From Lachnospiraceae bacterium AC2029 (GTDB lineage: Bacteria; Bacillota; Clostridia; Lachnospirales; Lachnospiraceae): a DNA stretch of 64,000 nt. The position numbers and the translations under genes were made by a program. The notes beneath the pieces are model-generated. The model had not been told where the DNA came from and made no database searches. It was given only the letters and a program-made list of their open reading frames with translations. Of the stretch, positions 9,571-19,526 are shown one piece after another (positions within the stretch are counted from its first letter, which is position 1; each line of letters begins with the position of its first letter). The stretch spans positions 1,426,001 through 1,490,000 of the forward strand of contig JNLK01000001.1 in NCBI GenBank assembly GCA_000703065.1. The letters are read 5' to 3'.

Positions 9571-10011
9571 TTACTTCACCTCTACTTTTCCGCCGAGAGC
9601 TTCAATCTTTTCGATCGCTGCGGCACTTGCTGCATTGACCTTGACAGTGAGCTTCTTTGTCAACTCTCCATTTCCTAAAATCTTTACGCCGTCACGCGGG
9701 TTCTTTACGATGCCCTTTTCTACAAGAGCCTCAACCGTAACCTCATCACCGTCTTCAAAACGATTCAGAACGTCCAGGTTCAGAGCTACGATCTCCTTGT
9801 GATTTCTGCACTTGAAGCCTCTCTTCGGGAGACGTCTGTACAGAGGCATCTGGCCACCCTCGAAGCCCGGTCTCGGTGCTCCGGAACGTGCCTTCTGTCC
9901 TTTATGTCCTTTACCTGCTGTCTTTCCGTTTCCGGATCCATGGCCACGGCCACGGCGGAAATCGTCACGGCTTACCGCGCCCTCTGCAGGTGCAAGTGTT
10001 GATAAATCCAT
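9571..10011 (-). CDS. rplO: Ribosomal protein uL15
   Basis: L15 is a late-assembly 50S protein. I start it at ATG 10011 ([21 protein letters not shown]), giving 146 residues; the frame extends upstream to 10062 but overlaps the rpmD end. The Gly/Arg/Lys-rich tail [20 protein letters not shown] and [18 protein letters not shown] are hallmark L15 sequences. Confidence 0.96.
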   Translation of the reverse strand: MDLSTLAPAEGAVSRDDFRRGRGHGSGNGKTAGKGHKGQKARSGAPRPGFEGGQMPLYRRLPKRGFKCRNHKEIVALNLDVLNRFEDGDEVTVEALVEKGIVKNPRDGVKILGNGELTKKLTVKVNAASAAAIEKIEALGGKVEVK

Positions 10012-10030
10012 GATGCGTCCTCCTTTACGA

Positions 10031-10213
10031 TTATGCTTCTTCAACCTTAAGCATGTAACCAACCTGTGCGATCATGCCCTTGGTAGCTGCGTTGTTCGGC
10101 AGCTCTACTGTCTTGTGAAGCTTGGTCAGACCAAGTGCCTCAACAGTTCTTCTATGCTTCGGGATTGCACCAATCGGTGACTTTACCAGTGTTACTTTTA
10201 ACATATCTGCCAT
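10031..10213 (-). CDS. rpmD: Ribosomal protein uL30
   Basis: This is a small 50S protein of 60 residues, starting [21 protein letters not shown] at ATG 10213 after an AGGAGGGAT-type site. The L30 signature [19 protein letters not shown] follows. The frame reaches up to 10276 but that overlaps the rpsE end and does not look like L30. It lies between rpsE and rplO in the spc order. Confidence 0.96.
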   Translation of the reverse strand: MADMLKVTLVKSPIGAIPKHRRTVEALGLTKLHKTVELPNNAATKGMIAQVGYMLKVEEA

Positions 10214-10226
10214 CTTCGTATCCCTC

Positions 10227-10730
10227 CTAGTTGAGAATCTCATCCACGGACTTGCCGCGAAGTCTTGCGATTTCACTCGGATCCTGGATGGACTTCAGGC
10301 CGTTCAGTGTAGCAAGAACTACGTTCTGCTTATTGTTGGAGCCCAGAGACTTTGTACGGATATTCCGATAGCCTGCCAGATCCAGTACGGAACGAGCCGG
10401 ACCACCTGCGATGATACCGGTACCTTCCGGAGCAGACTTCAGAAGTACTGTAGCACTTCCGAACTCACCTGTAAATCCGTAAGGAATACTTCCTGCCTCA
10501 TTGATCGGAACCTCGATCATGTTCTTGATCGCATCCTCTTTTGCCTTCCGGATAGCCTCCGGAATTTCGGCAGCCTTTCCAACTCCGGCACCTACATGTC
10601 CGTTCCGGTCTCCGACTACGATCAGAGCTGCAAAGCGCATGTTACGTCCGCCCTTAACAACCTTCGTAACTCGCTTGATCGCTACTACGTTATCGGCTAA
10701 TTCTAACTGACTTGCGTCGATCTTTTTCAT
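10227..10730 (-). CDS. rpsE: Ribosomal protein uS5
   Basis: S5 acts in decoding fidelity and mRNA unwinding at the entry tunnel. The 167-residue protein has the double-stranded-RNA-binding N-terminal part ([19 protein letters not shown], then [19 protein letters not shown]) and the C-terminal [20 protein letters not shown]. It follows rplR by 18 bases. Confidence 0.97.
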   Translation of the reverse strand: MKKIDASQLELADNVVAIKRVTKVVKGGRNMRFAALIVVGDRNGHVGAGVGKAAEIPEAIRKAKEDAIKNMIEVPINEAGSIPYGFTGEFGSATVLLKSAPEGTGIIAGGPARSVLDLAGYRNIRTKSLGSNNKQNVVLATLNGLKSIQDPSEIARLRGKSVDEILN

Positions 10731-10748
10731 TACGTTCGTTCCTCCTTA

Positions 10749-11117
10749 TTAGAATTCCAGACCGGCTTCTCTTGCAGCGTCTGCCAAAGCCTTGATCTTA
10801 CCCTGGTAAATGAAACCGCCACGGTCGAATACGACTGTCTTTACACCGGCTGCGATCGCACGCTCTGCGATCACCTTGCCAACGTAAGCGGCTGCATCCA
10901 CATCATTTGTCTTCTTCAGTTCGGACTTAACAGCCTTCTCGGTTGTGGAAGCTGCTACAAGGGTCTTTCCTTCGGAGTCATCGATAACCTGAGCGTACAT
11001 ATGATTGTTGCTTCTGAAGACAGCCAGTCTCGGGCGCTCTGCAGTGCCGCTGAACCGGTTGCGAATCTTCAGATGCTTCTTAGCACGAACTTCACTTCTG
11101 GATTCTTTATTTATCAT
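10749..11117 (-). CDS. rplR: Ribosomal protein uL18
   Basis: L18 binds 5S rRNA in the central protuberance. I choose ATG 11117 ([22 protein letters not shown], 122 residues). An upstream GTG at 11126 would sit only one base from the AAAGGAG site, whereas 11117 is at normal distance. Conserved parts are [23 protein letters not shown] and the tail [25 protein letters not shown]. Confidence 0.96.
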   Translation of the reverse strand: MINKESRSEVRAKKHLKIRNRFSGTAERPRLAVFRSNNHMYAQVIDDSEGKTLVAASTTEKAVKSELKKTNDVDAAAYVGKVIAERAIAAGVKTVVFDRGGFIYQGKIKALADAAREAGLEF

Positions 11118-11132
11118 CTTATTCACACTCCT

Positions 11133-11672
11133 TTATTTCTTACCGGTCTTACCAACCTTGCGGCGGATTACCTCGTAATCATACTTGATACCCTTGCCCT
11201 TATACGGCTCCGGAGCACGCTTCTCGCGGATCTCAGCTGCATACTGTCCAACCTTCTCCTTGTCGATACCGCTGACAATGATCTTGTTGTCCTGTACCTC
11301 AGTTGTGAGACCTTCCGGATCCTCCATCTCAACCGGATGAGAGTATCCAAGGTTCAGTACCAGCTTCTTACCCTGCTTGGCAGCTCTGTAACCAACGCCG
11401 TTAACTTCCAGGGTCTTCTTGTAGCCATCGGTAACACCGATAACCATGTTGTGAATAAGAGTTCTTGTGAGACCATGCAGGGCCCGGTTTCTCTTCAGGT
11501 CGTTCGGTCTCTTAACCGTAAGGACACCATCCTCGATAGTAAGCTCCATCTCCGGTGCGAGCTGTCTTGCAAGCTCTCCCTTCGGTCCTTTTACCGTCAC
11601 CTTATTATTTTCTGCTATATCAACAGTCACACCTGCAGGTATAGCGATAGGCATTTTTCCGATACGTGACAT
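11133..11672 (-). CDS. rplF: Ribosomal protein uL6
   Basis: L6 sits near the factor-binding site of the 50S subunit. The 179-residue protein begins [15 protein letters not shown] and has the two-fold repeated L6 domain. It ends with the signature [22 protein letters not shown]. Gene order rpsH-rplF-rplR is standard. Confidence 0.97.
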   Translation of the reverse strand: MSRIGKMPIAIPAGVTVDIAENNKVTVKGPKGELARQLAPEMELTIEDGVLTVKRPNDLKRNRALHGLTRTLIHNMVIGVTDGYKKTLEVNGVGYRAAKQGKKLVLNLGYSHPVEMEDPEGLTTEVQDNKIIVSGIDKEKVGQYAAEIREKRAPEPYKGKGIKYDYEVIRRKVGKTGKK

Positions 11673-11705
11673 TTGCCTTTACCTCCATTTAATATTCAAA
11701 ACTAA

Positions 11706-12107
11706 TTACCATACGAACGCCAGAACCTCGCCGCCTACATTCAGCTTACGAGCTTCCTTGTCGGTGATCACACCCTTGTTGGTGGAAATGATGGCTGTTC
11801 CGTAGCCGCCAAGTACCTTCGGAAGGTTCTCGGTGTCGGCATAGATACGAAGACCCGGCTTGGAGATACGACGCAGGCCGCTGAGGACCTTCTCGTTCTT
11901 ATCCTTACCATACTTCAGTGTGATGCGGATCACATCAAACTTACCATCGTTTACGATTTCAACCGCCTTGATATATCCCTCGGAAAGAAGGATGTCAGCG
12001 ATAGCCCGCTTCATCTTGGAAGACGGGATATCAACGGTGTCATGCTTTGCTGTATTTGCATTGCGGATTCTTGTAAGCATATCTGCAATAGGATCGCTAA
12101 TTGCCAT
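11706..12107 (-). CDS. rpsH: Ribosomal protein uS8
   Basis: S8 is a primary 16S rRNA binder and, in E. coli, the spc operon repressor. The 133-residue protein starts [22 protein letters not shown]. It ends with [34 protein letters not shown], containing the conserved STxxG rRNA-binding motif. Confidence 0.97.
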   Translation of the reverse strand: MAISDPIADMLTRIRNANTAKHDTVDIPSSKMKRAIADILLSEGYIKAVEIVNDGKFDVIRITLKYGKDKNEKVLSGLRRISKPGLRIYADTENLPKVLGGYGTAIISTNKGVITDKEARKLNVGGEVLAFVW

Positions 12108-12127
12108 TGTTTTGTCCTCCTTTCATT

Positions 12128-12313
12128 CTACCAGCTGGATTTCTTTACGCCCGGGATCTCTCCCTTATAAGCCAATTCACGGAAGCAGATTCTGCAGATT
12201 CCGTACTTTCTAAGGTAAGCATGCGGACGTCCACAGATCTTGCAACGTGTATACTCTCTGGTGGAGAACTTCTGCTTTCTCTGCTGCTTTACTTTCATTG
12301 CAGTCTTTGCCAT
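12128..12313 (-). CDS. rpsN: Ribosomal protein uS14, zinc type
   Basis: This is the short, zinc-binding form of S14 in the 30S head. The 61 residues contain [10 protein letters not shown] and [22 protein letters not shown], so the two CxxC pairs are intact. The zinc form is typical of Gram-positive spc operons. It lies between rplE and rpsH. Confidence 0.97.
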   Translation of the reverse strand: MAKTAMKVKQQRKQKFSTREYTRCKICGRPHAYLRKYGICRICFRELAYKGEIPGVKKSSW

Positions 12314-12325
12314 GATACTTCCTCC

Positions 12326-12865
12326 TTATTTCTTAAACGGCATACCGAACAGTCTCAGTAACTCTCTAGCTTCCTCATCGGTTCTTGCTGTGGTTACGAA
12401 AATGATGTCCATACCACGAACCTTATCAACCTTATCGTACTCGATCTCCGGGAAGATGATCTGCTCCTTGATACCCAGAGCATAATTTCCTCTTCCGTCG
12501 AAGGAGTCTGCGCTGACACCGCGGAAGTCACGTACTCGCGGAAGTGCCAGGTTGATCAGACGATCTGCGAACTCATACATACGCTCGCCACGAAGAGTTA
12601 CCTTACATCCGATGGGCATGCCCTCACGGAGTTTGAAGTTAGCAACGGACTTCTTAGCCTTTGTGATGACCGGCTTCTGTCCGGAGATCTCTGTCAGATC
12701 CTTGACAGCAGACTCAAGAACCTTAACATTCTCTCTTGCCTCACCAACACCCATGTTGATGACGATCTTGTCCAGCTTCGGAACCTGCATAACGTTCTTG
12801 TAGCCGAACTTCTTGATCATTGCAACTTTTATATCACTTTCATATGTATCTCTTAATCTACTCAA
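12326..12865 (-). CDS. rplE: Ribosomal protein uL5
   Basis: L5 binds 5S rRNA and contacts the 30S head. The 179-residue protein contains [19 protein letters not shown], the characteristic [18 protein letters not shown], and the tail [20 protein letters not shown]. It follows rplX by 23 bases. Confidence 0.97.
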   Translation of the reverse strand: MSRLRDTYESDIKVAMIKKFGYKNVMQVPKLDKIVINMGVGEARENVKVLESAVKDLTEISGQKPVITKAKKSVANFKLREGMPIGCKVTLRGERMYEFADRLINLALPRVRDFRGVSADSFDGRGNYALGIKEQIIFPEIEYDKVDKVRGMDIIFVTTARTDEEARELLRLFGMPFKK

Positions 12866-12888
12866 TGTTCTAAGCCTCCTTCCCCGGA

Positions 12889-13206
12889 TTAATCAATGGT
12901 CTCGGTCTTGCCATTTACATGAGCAACACGAACCTTGTTCTTCTTCTCACCCTGGAAGCCAACTCTAACGGTAGATCCCTTGTACAGATACATAACGTTT
13001 GAGATATCGATCGGTGCTTCCTTCTCAATGATGCCGCCCTGCTGGTTTGCTGCACTGGGCTTGCTGTGCTTGTAAACTTTGTTTACGCCCTCTACAAGAA
13101 CCTTGTGGTTCTTCAGATCTACGGAAAGCACCTTGCCTTCTTTTCCTTTATCCTTACCGGCAATGACCCGTACCAGGTCATCCTTCTTGATTTTAGATGC
13201 TGCCAC
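12889..13206 (-). CDS. rplX: Ribosomal protein uL24
   Basis: L24 starts 50S assembly and lies at the tunnel exit. The 105-residue protein has a KOW motif ([19 protein letters not shown]) at residues 12-30. Translation starts at GTG 13206, with GGAGG eight bases upstream. The C-terminal [10 protein letters not shown] is shorter and more acidic than in E. coli but normal for clostridia. Confidence 0.96.
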   Translation of the reverse strand: MAASKIKKDDLVRVIAGKDKGKEGKVLSVDLKNHKVLVEGVNKVYKHSKPSAANQQGGIIEKEAPIDISNVMYLYKGSTVRVGFQGEKKNKVRVAHVNGKTETID

Positions 13207-13219
13207 AGTAGCTACCTCC

Positions 13220-13588
13220 TTACAGTACTTCCGGTGCGAGGGAGATGATCTTCATGAACTTCTTATCTCTCAGCTCTCTTGCTACCGGTCCAAAAATACG
13301 GGTTCCGCGCGGATTCAGATCATCCTTGATGATCACGGCTGCATTCTCGTCGAAACGGATATAGGAACCGTCCTTCCGACGTGCACCCTTCTTCGTACGA
13401 ACAACAACTGCCTTAACAACATCACCCTTCTTAACTACACCGCCGGGTGTTGCATCCTTAACGGAAGCAACGATGATATCGCCGATGTTTGCATATCTTC
13501 TGACTGAACCGCCGAGAACGCGAATGCAAAGAAGCTCTTTTGCGCCTGTGTTATCAGCAACTCGAAGTCTTGTTTCCTGCTGTACCAT
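13220..13588 (-). CDS. rplN: Ribosomal protein uL14
   Basis: L14 forms intersubunit bridges at the factor-binding face. The 122-residue protein begins [20 protein letters not shown] and ends [12 protein letters not shown]. It contains [29 protein letters not shown], all diagnostic of L14. Confidence 0.98.
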   Translation of the reverse strand: MVQQETRLRVADNTGAKELLCIRVLGGSVRRYANIGDIIVASVKDATPGGVVKKGDVVKAVVVRTKKGARRKDGSYIRFDENAAVIIKDDLNPRGTRIFGPVARELRDKKFMKIISLAPEVL

Positions 13589-13606
13589 AGTTCTTTCTTC
13601 GCCTCC

Positions 13607-13861
13607 TTATTTCGCTCTCTCGATGATCTCAACGAGTCTCCAGCGCTTATCCTTGGACAGAGGTCTTGTCTCCATAACACGAACTCTGTCACCGCGCTTA
13701 GCGGTATTCTCCTCGTCATGTGCCTTCAGCTTGTAGGTTCTCTTTACGATCTTGCCATACAGCGGATGCTTTACATTATCCACGATGGATACAACGATTG
13801 TCTTGTCCATCTTGTCACTGGTCACGAGACCTACACGTGTTTTTCTAAGATTTCTCTCCAT
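13607..13861 (-). CDS. rpsQ: Ribosomal protein uS17
   Basis: S17 is an OB-fold protein of the 30S body. The 84-residue protein contains [20 protein letters not shown] and [21 protein letters not shown], followed by [23 protein letters not shown], the standard family blocks. Confidence 0.97.
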   Translation of the reverse strand: MERNLRKTRVGLVTSDKMDKTIVVSIVDNVKHPLYGKIVKRTYKLKAHDEENTAKRGDRVRVMETRPLSKDKRWRLVEIIERAK

Positions 13862-13885
13862 TGATCACTATCTCCTTTCGGTCTC

Positions 13886-14089
13886 TTACGCATTCTGCTT
13901 CTCGGTGATCGCTGTCTGGATCCGAGCGATGTTCTTACGAACTACAGTAATGCGGCCTGTGTTCTCCAGCTGATTTGTAGCGTTCTGGAACTTCAGATTG
14001 AAGAGTTCCTTCTTGGCAGCCTCAAGATCGCCGTTCAACTCTTCGATCGACTTTGTCTTTAACTCTTTTACATATTCCTTAGTTTTCAC
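13886..14089 (-). CDS. rpmC: Ribosomal protein uL29
   Basis: This is a two-helix protein at the exit tunnel that contacts trigger factor and SRP. I start it at GTG 14089 ([20 protein letters not shown], 67 residues), with GGAGG eight bases upstream. The frame runs to 14125 but that part is inside rplP. The start overlaps the rplP stop by 11 bases, so the two are probably translationally coupled. Confidence 0.95.
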   Translation of the reverse strand: MKTKEYVKELKTKSIEELNGDLEAAKKELFNLKFQNATNQLENTGRITVVRKNIARIQTAITEKQNA

Positions 14090-14516
14090 TTGCGCTACCT
14101 CCTTCCAGGTCAGCCTTTGAAACAATCTTACACTTCAAAGGAAGCTTGTGTGTAGCAAGACGAAGTGCCTCACGGGCCTTCTCCTCTGTAACATTTCCTA
14201 CCTCGAACATAACTCTGCCCGGCTTAACTACTGCTACCCAATACTCCAGGGAGCCCTTTCCTGAACCCATTCGGGTTTCAGCCGGCTTAGCAGTTACCGG
14301 CTTGTCCGGGAAGATCTTGATCCAAACCTTACCTTCACGACGGAGGTAACGGTTGATGGCAACACGGGCTGCCTCGATCTGATTTGACTTAACCCATGCC
14401 GGCTCTGCTGCTACGATACCAAATTCACCGTCGGTGATCTTGTTACCACGCAGTGCCTTACCTGCCATGGATCCTCTGAACTGCTTACGATGCTTAACTC
14501 TCTTAGGCATTAACAT
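14079..14516 (-). CDS. rplP: Ribosomal protein uL16
   Basis: L16 organises the A-site region of the 50S subunit. The 145-residue protein contains [22 protein letters not shown] and the signature [21 protein letters not shown] first ATG at 14516 lies 12 bases from GGGAG; a second in-frame ATG two codons on (14510) is the commonly annotated start, so the first two residues are uncertain. Confidence 0.96.
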   Translation of the reverse strand: MLMPKRVKHRKQFRGSMAGKALRGNKITDGEFGIVAAEPAWVKSNQIEAARVAINRYLRREGKVWIKIFPDKPVTAKPAETRMGSGKGSLEYWVAVVKPGRVMFEVGNVTEEKAREALRLATHKLPLKCKIVSKADLEGGSASEN

Positions 14517-14518
14517 AA

Positions 14519-15184
14519 TTATTTGTCACTCCCTTCCTTGTTTCCCTTAGCAGGAAGTACTTCACCATGGTAGATCCATGTCTTCACGCCAACCTTACCG
14601 TATGTGGTATCAGCCTCTGCAAAACCATAATCGATGTCTGCACGCAGAGTCTGAAGCGGGATGGTACCCTCGCTGTAGGTCTCCTTACGAGCCATATCTG
14701 CACCACCCAGACGACCGGATACAGAAGTCTTGATACCCTGTGCTCCTGCCTTCATTGTTCTGGACATGCAGGACTTCATAGCCCGGCGGAAGGAAATACG
14801 GTTCTCCAGCTGCTGAGCGATGTTCTCAGCAACCAGCTGAGCATCCATATCAGGGCTCTTGATCTCCTTGATGTCGATGAACAGCTTCTTCTCTGTGAGC
14901 TTCTGAACCTCGTTGCGAACCTTCTCGATCTCAGCACCGCCCTTACCGATAACAACGCCCGGCTTAGCTGTGAAAACCTTAACCTTAACGCGGTCTCTGG
15001 TTCTCTCGATATCGATCTTGGAAAGGCTTGCATCCTTCAGACGCTTCTTCAGGAACTTACGGATGTTATAATCCTCTACCAGATTGTTTGCGAACTCATC
15101 GTTCTTTGTATCTGCATACCACTTGGAATCCCAATCCTTGATGATTCCGACTCTTAAACCATGCGGATTAACTTTCTGACCCAT
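14519..15184 (-). CDS. rpsC: Ribosomal protein uS3
   Basis: S3 lines the mRNA entry site with S4 and S5. The 221-residue protein starts [24 protein letters not shown]. It has a KH-type RNA-binding region ([20 protein letters not shown]) and the C-terminal [21 protein letters not shown]. It follows rplV by 10 bases. Confidence 0.97.
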   Translation of the reverse strand: MGQKVNPHGLRVGIIKDWDSKWYADTKNDEFANNLVEDYNIRKFLKKRLKDASLSKIDIERTRDRVKVKVFTAKPGVVIGKGGAEIEKVRNEVQKLTEKKLFIDIKEIKSPDMDAQLVAENIAQQLENRISFRRAMKSCMSRTMKAGAQGIKTSVSGRLGGADMARKETYSEGTIPLQTLRADIDYGFAEADTTYGKVGVKTWIYHGEVLPAKGNKEGSDK

Positions 15185-15194
15185 GACCTACCTC

Positions 15195-15581
15195 CTATCT
15201 TTCGTCAAGCACAACTGTGATGTGGCTTGTTCTCTTCTCGATTCTGTAAGCTCTGCCCTGTGCTCTCGGGTGGATACGCTTCATGGTCGGTCCCTTGTTA
15301 GCGTAGCACTCTGCAACGTACAGGTTCTCTCTCTTCAGTCCGTTGTTGTTCTCAGCGTTTGCAACTGCTGACTGAAGCAGCTTGTAGATCACAGCGGAAG
15401 CATAACGGTTGTTGTATGCCAGAATTCCAAGTGCTGTATCAACGTCCTTTCCACGGATCGCATCCAGAACGAAGCATGCCTTCGTAACGGATACTCTTGC
15501 GTAGGAAACCTTAGCGGACGGTCTTGTATCTTTATTTTCATTTCTCTGTCTCTTGACCTGAGATCTATGTCCCTTTGCCAT
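15195..15581 (-). CDS. rplV: Ribosomal protein uL22
   Basis: L22 spans the 50S exit tunnel, and its loop contributes to macrolide sensitivity and nascent-chain stalling. The 128-residue protein contains VSYARVSVTKACFVLDAIRGK and the loop GPTMKRIHPRAQGRAYRIEKRTSHITVVL. The loop looks wild type. Confidence 0.97.
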   Translation of the reverse strand: MAKGHRSQVKRQRNENKDTRPSAKVSYARVSVTKACFVLDAIRGKDVDTALGILAYNNRYASAVIYKLLQSAVANAENNNGLKRENLYVAECYANKGPTMKRIHPRAQGRAYRIEKRTSHITVVLDER

Positions 15582-15596
15582 TTTCTAGTTCCCTCC

Positions 15597-15869
15597 TTAT
15601 CTCTTCTTCTCGTCCTTACCATGACCACGATAGGTTCTGGTAGCAACGAACTCACCAAGCTTATGACCAACCATATCCTCAGTTACATATACCGGAACGT
15701 GCTTTCTTCCGTCATAAACTGCAATGGTATGTCCTACAAATGAGGGGAAAATAGTAGAACGGCGAGACCATGTACGGATGACCTCATGAGCGTCCTTCTT
15801 GTTCAGCTCATCAACCTTCTTTAATAAGCTTGCGTCTGCAAACGGTCCTTTTTTTAATGAACGAGCCAT
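15597..15869 (-). CDS. rpsS: Ribosomal protein uS19
   Basis: S19 in the 30S head contacts tRNA with S13. The 90-residue protein starts [22 protein letters not shown] and contains [42 protein letters not shown], a near-invariant block. Confidence 0.98.
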   Translation of the reverse strand: MARSLKKGPFADASLLKKVDELNKKDAHEVIRTWSRRSTIFPSFVGHTIAVYDGRKHVPVYVTEDMVGHKLGEFVATRTYRGHGKDEKKR

Positions 15870-15880
15870 GTTCTTCCTCC

Positions 15881-16723
15881 TTACTTAACGTTCTTACCTG
15901 ATCTGTTTCTGATGATCAGCTTGTTGGACTTAGCGTTCTTCTTTCTGGTCTTCAGACCAAGTGCCGGCTTACCCCAAGGAGTAGACGGGCCGCTGCGACC
16001 GATCGGGGCACGACCTTCACCACCACCGTGCGGATGGTCGTTCGGGTTCATAACGGAACCGCGGACTGTCGGGCGGATACCCATGTGACGCTTCCGTCCT
16101 GCCTTACCGATGTTAACAAGTCCATGCTCGATGTTTCCTACAGTACCTACAGTTGCACGGCAACCGATCGGAACCATACGCATCTCGCCAGAAGGAAGTC
16201 GAAGGATCGCATACTTACCTTCCTTAGCCATCAGCTGTGCGCTGTTACCAGCGGAACGAACCAGCTGACCGCCCTTACCGGGAACCAGCTCAATGTTGTG
16301 AATCTCTGTACCTACCGGAATAGCACTGAGCGGGAGGCAGTTACCGATACGGATATCTGCATTCTCACCGTTCATCAGAGAATCGCCAACCTTCAGGCCG
16401 GCCGGTGCCAGGATGTAAGTCTTCTCACCGTCTGCATAGCAGAGCAGTGCGATATTTGCTGTCCGGTTCGGATCGTACTCGATGGTGAGTACCTTTGCCG
16501 GAATGTCATCCTTGTGTCTCTTGAAATCAATGATCCTGTATTTCTGACGGTTTCCGCCACCCTGGTGACGAACCGTGATCTTGCCCTGATTGTTACGTCC
16601 GGCATTCTTCTTCTTGGAAGCCAGCAGGGACTTCTCCGGCTTATCTGTTGTGATCACATCGAAGTCCAGGCCGGTCATATTTCTTCTAGAAGGTGTATAT
16701 GGGGTGTATGTTTTGATACCCAT
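15881..16723 (-). CDS. rplB: Ribosomal protein uL2
   Basis: L2 is required for subunit association and peptidyl transferase function. The 280-residue protein contains the RNA-binding core and the invariant block [20 protein letters not shown], whose histidine lies near the catalytic centre. It ends RNRSGKNVK. Confidence 0.98.
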   Translation of the reverse strand: MGIKTYTPYTPSRRNMTGLDFDVITTDKPEKSLLASKKKNAGRNNQGKITVRHQGGGNRQKYRIIDFKRHKDDIPAKVLTIEYDPNRTANIALLCYADGEKTYILAPAGLKVGDSLMNGENADIRIGNCLPLSAIPVGTEIHNIELVPGKGGQLVRSAGNSAQLMAKEGKYAILRLPSGEMRMVPIGCRATVGTVGNIEHGLVNIGKAGRKRHMGIRPTVRGSVMNPNDHPHGGGEGRAPIGRSGPSTPWGKPALGLKTRKKNAKSNKLIIRNRSGKNVK

Positions 16724-16749
16724 TTTCGTTCTCCTTTCAACTCTCTATC

Positions 16750-17049
16750 TTACAGTCCCTCGAAAAGCTCGATGTCAGCACTCTCAGCTGTCAGCTGAAC
16801 GTATGCCTTCTTGCTCTTCGCTGTCTTGCCGGAGGTGTTGCCACGGCGTCTTGTCTTTCCGTCATAGTTAACGGTGTTGACCTTTGCTACCTTGGTACCC
16901 TCGAACATCTTCTCTACTGCATCTGCGATCTGATTCTTGGTCGCATCCGGATGAACGAGAAAAGTATACTTCTTCTCGGCCATAGCATTCATGCTCTTCT
17001 CAGTGAGAACAGGTCTTTTAATTACGTCATAGTACTTTAAATCTGCCAT
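16750..17049 (-). CDS. rplW: Ribosomal protein uL23
   Basis: L23 is the main docking site at the tunnel exit for trigger factor and SRP. The 99-residue protein has YDVIKRPVLTEKSMNAMAEKKYTF and KVNTVNYDGKTRRRGNTSGKTAKSKKAYV. Its start codon overlaps the rplD stop by a single base, indicating coupling. Confidence 0.97.
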   Translation of the reverse strand: MADLKYYDVIKRPVLTEKSMNAMAEKKYTFLVHPDATKNQIADAVEKMFEGTKVAKVNTVNYDGKTRRRGNTSGKTAKSKKAYVQLTAESADIELFEGL

Positions 17050-17669
17050 TATGCGTATACCTCCTCGATTGCCTTTGCAGCATCCTTGGTAATGATCAGA
17101 GAGTCATACTTCAGGATATCATACACATTGATTGCTGTGCTGATGGTAGTTGCTACATCCGGGATGTTCCGTGCGGACAGAACCACGTTGTCGTTCTTAT
17201 CCTTTGTAACTACCAGAGCGCTCTCTGCCTTCAGGTTCTTCAGAACCTCAACGAAAGCGGAGGTCTTCGGTGCGTCCATGGAGAGCTCGTCTACCACGAT
17301 CATCTTCTCGTCCTGAACCTTGGAGGTCAGTGCGGAGAAAAGTGCGATCTGGCGCTCTCTCTTATTCATCTTCTTGGAGTAGTCTCTCGGCTTCGGTGCA
17401 AATACCACACCACCGCCTGTCCACTGCGGAGAACGTGTCGAACCCTGACGCGCATGTCCTGTTCCCTTCTGTCTCCAGGGCTTTCTTCCGCCGCCGGATA
17501 CCTCGGAACGTGTCAGTGCACTCTGTGTTCCCTGACGATTGTTTGCCAGGTAAGTAACTACTGCCTTATGAACCAGTGTTTCATTTATCTCTACACCGAA
17601 AATGTCATCGGAAAGGTCGATCTTCTCAACTTCTTTACCGTCGGTGTTGTAAACTGCTAAAGTTGCCAT
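17049..17669 (-). CDS. rplD: Ribosomal protein uL4
   Basis: L4 lines the tunnel constriction and, in E. coli, autoregulates the S10 operon. The 206-residue protein carries the extended loop RSEVSGGGRKPWRQKGTGHARQGSTRSPQWTGGGVVFAPKPRDY that reaches into the tunnel. It lies between rplC and rplW. Confidence 0.97.
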   Translation of the reverse strand: MATLAVYNTDGKEVEKIDLSDDIFGVEINETLVHKAVVTYLANNRQGTQSALTRSEVSGGGRKPWRQKGTGHARQGSTRSPQWTGGGVVFAPKPRDYSKKMNKRERQIALFSALTSKVQDEKMIVVDELSMDAPKTSAFVEVLKNLKAESALVVTKDKNDNVVLSARNIPDVATTISTAINVYDILKYDSLIITKDAAKAIEEVYA

Positions 17670-17692
17670 TCTTCTAATCCTCCTTATCGTGA

Positions 17693-18376
17693 TTATCTAG
17701 CCTTTACAGACTCTGCAACGATCACGAGTGACTTCTTCGGGCCCGGAACGGCACCCTTCACCAGGATCACATCATTCTCTGCATCTATCTTAACGATCTC
17801 AAGGTTCTGAATTGTTACCTGCTCGCAGCCTGCGTGTCCGGCCATCTTCTTGCCCTTCATAACGCGGCCCGGTGTGGTAGCGGAACCATTGGAACCTGCA
17901 TGGCGGTGATACTTGGAACCGTGTCCGGAAGGACCGGAGTGCAGACCGTGGCGCTTGATACCACCTGCGTATCCCTTACCTTTGGAACGAGCTGTTACGT
18001 CGATCTTGTCGCCCTCAGCGAAGATGTCAGCCTTGATCACGCTCTCTCCTGCAACATACTCAGCAGCGTTCTCAAAACGAAACTCTTTAACGAACTGCTT
18101 CGGAGCCTCACCGGCCTTCTTTGCATGACCGACCTCAGCCTTGGTTGCACCATGCGGATTTCTGATCACTTTCTTACCAGATCCGTCCTTCGATGTTACT
18201 TTCTCCTTCACGTCCTTGAATCCGACCTGAACTGCTTCGTAACCATCGTTCTCAACTGTCTTAACCTGTAATACTGCACACGGTCCTGCCTTAAGAACCG
18301 TAACCGGTGTAAGAACACCGTCTTCGTTGAAGATCTGAGTCATGCCGATCTTCTCTGCGAGAATCGCTTTCTTCAT
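17693..18376 (-). CDS. rplC: Ribosomal protein uL3
   Basis: L3 initiates 50S assembly and reaches towards the peptidyl transferase centre. The 227-residue protein begins [21 protein letters not shown]. It contains [31 protein letters not shown] and [16 protein letters not shown]. It is preceded by an unusually long gap after rpsJ. Confidence 0.97.
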   Translation of the reverse strand: MKKAILAEKIGMTQIFNEDGVLTPVTVLKAGPCAVLQVKTVENDGYEAVQVGFKDVKEKVTSKDGSGKKVIRNPHGATKAEVGHAKKAGEAPKQFVKEFRFENAAEYVAGESVIKADIFAEGDKIDVTARSKGKGYAGGIKRHGLHSGPSGHGSKYHRHAGSNGSATTPGRVMKGKKMAGHAGCEQVTIQNLEIVKIDAENDVILVKGAVPGPKKSLVIVAESVKAR

Positions 18377-18571
18377 TTTTTTCTCCTCCTAATGAATTTA
18401 CAGCGGATTGGACTTGCCAATCATACTAAATCGCATCATCCGATTCCGGTTCTTTCGAATCCTGCACGGAAGCCTCCGTGAAATGTACCGGTCTATGGAC
18501 TGCATTGGGCTGTGCTTCGCTTCCTTATATAATGAAGCGTTGCTGTGCCTGGTTTTATAACATACTCGTAG
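18377..18571 (-). promoter_or_regulatory. Structured gap between rpsJ and rplC
   Basis: This 195-base stretch has no gene, while neighbouring spacings in the operon are 10-30 bases. On the minus strand it has GCTTC...GAAGC pairing and, near 18465-18492, the motif CGGTACATTT followed by CACGGA-GGCT-TCCGTG. The same motif plus a differently sequenced stem occurs upstream of rpsM. A GGAGGAG site ends the region just before rplC. A regulatory leader is an inference. Confidence 0.4.
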
Positions 18572-18883
18572 TTATCTCATCTTCATGTCGATGTACACAC
18601 CGGCAGATACATCCATCTTGCGAAGTGCATCGATGGTCTTCTGATTCGGTGCAATGATATCGATGAGTCTCTTGTGAGTTCTCTGCTCGAACTGCTCTCT
18701 GGAGTCCTTATACTTATGAACTGCACGAAGAATTGTTACCTTCTCAACCTTTGTCGGCATCGGAACCGGTCCGCTCACCTTAACACCAGTGTTCTTAACT
18801 GCATCGATGATGGACTTCGCTGCCTGGTCGATCAGTTTGTGATCATACGCCTTGAGTGTGATTCTCATTACTTGACTTGCCAT
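18572..18883 (-). CDS. rpsJ: Ribosomal protein uS10
   Basis: S10 is a 30S head protein that also forms the NusB-S10 antitermination complex. The 103-residue protein starts [21 protein letters not shown] and contains [39 protein letters not shown]. It is the first gene of the long ribosomal cluster, with GGAGG upstream in an A/T-rich setting. No tuf, fus or rpsL-rpsG genes precede it. Confidence 0.97.
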   Translation of the reverse strand: MASQVMRITLKAYDHKLIDQAAKSIIDAVKNTGVKVSGPVPMPTKVEKVTILRAVHKYKDSREQFEQRTHKRLIDIIAPNQKTIDALRKMDVSAGVYIDMKMR

Positions 18884-19262
18884 AAAAAAAGCCGCCTCCT
18901 TTTCGCACTTTTAAAGTAGTACGACAAGCGGTGACTGTCCAACGTTCCCGTGTGTGTCGCGTAGGATGTGTTACCCGACGATGCCACACTTTGGATCTGC
19001 AGGAGGATTCTGCCTGCTTCACCACGCGGCCGGGTGTGTCCTACTTCTGGCTATTCGCAATCTCGTCTCCATGTGTTTGCGAATAGCATACTGTCCACAC
19101 GTCATCTCCAGATTACTCTGGATGGTTTTTGGTACAGTGACTTGTCGCCAGTTTCTCTGAACTTGACATTCGCTCCACGAAATAACCTACGCCTTGACCC
19201 TTCGGCTCATGCCCCGGATCTCCCGTAGCAACCTCCGTTTCCACGCTATCAACGTCACAGCA
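18884..19262 (-). promoter_or_regulatory. Long 5' leader of the S10 operon
   Basis: About 380 bases separate the promoter from rpsJ without a credible ORF. The leader RNA can form several hairpins. The strongest pairs CTATTCGCAA with TTGCGAATAG (19051-19086); another is TCCAGAGTAATCTGGA (about 19105-19125). Long S10 leaders mediate feedback by L4 in gamma-proteobacteria; whether this one does anything comparable is unknown. Confidence 0.5.
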
Positions 19263-19268
19263 AACGAT

Positions 19269-19297
19269 ATTATAGCAAAGCAGTTTCCGGAATGCAA
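19269..19297 (-). promoter_or_regulatory. Promoter of the S10 operon
   Basis: Minus strand: TTGCAT (19292-19297), 17 bases, TATAAT (19269-19274). The -10 box is perfect. The predicted start near 19262 leaves the long leader ahead of rpsJ. Confidence 0.8.
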
Positions 19298-19380
19298 GCC
19301 TTTTTTTCGGAATTTTCCGGCCGAAAAATACCGAGTTCACAGAATGTTTACACTTGTTTACAATTTCTTCATATATTGCA

Positions 19381-19409
19381 TTGCTTTCGGAAATAAAACA
19401 TGATACAAT
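19381..19409 (+). promoter_or_regulatory. Promoter of the prepilin gene
   Basis: Plus strand: TTGCTT (19381-19386), 17 bases, TACAAT (19404-19409), about 115 bases before the prepilin start. It diverges from the S10 promoter. Confidence 0.6.
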
Positions 19410-19526
19410 TATACTTACTATATAGAGTATAAGGAGAAGTGGCTCTTCTCGCCGGATGCTCCTTTCAGGTATATTTCAGGTACCTTCTTTATATAGTAAT
19501 ATAGAATGGATTTGTGAGGTACCCCT

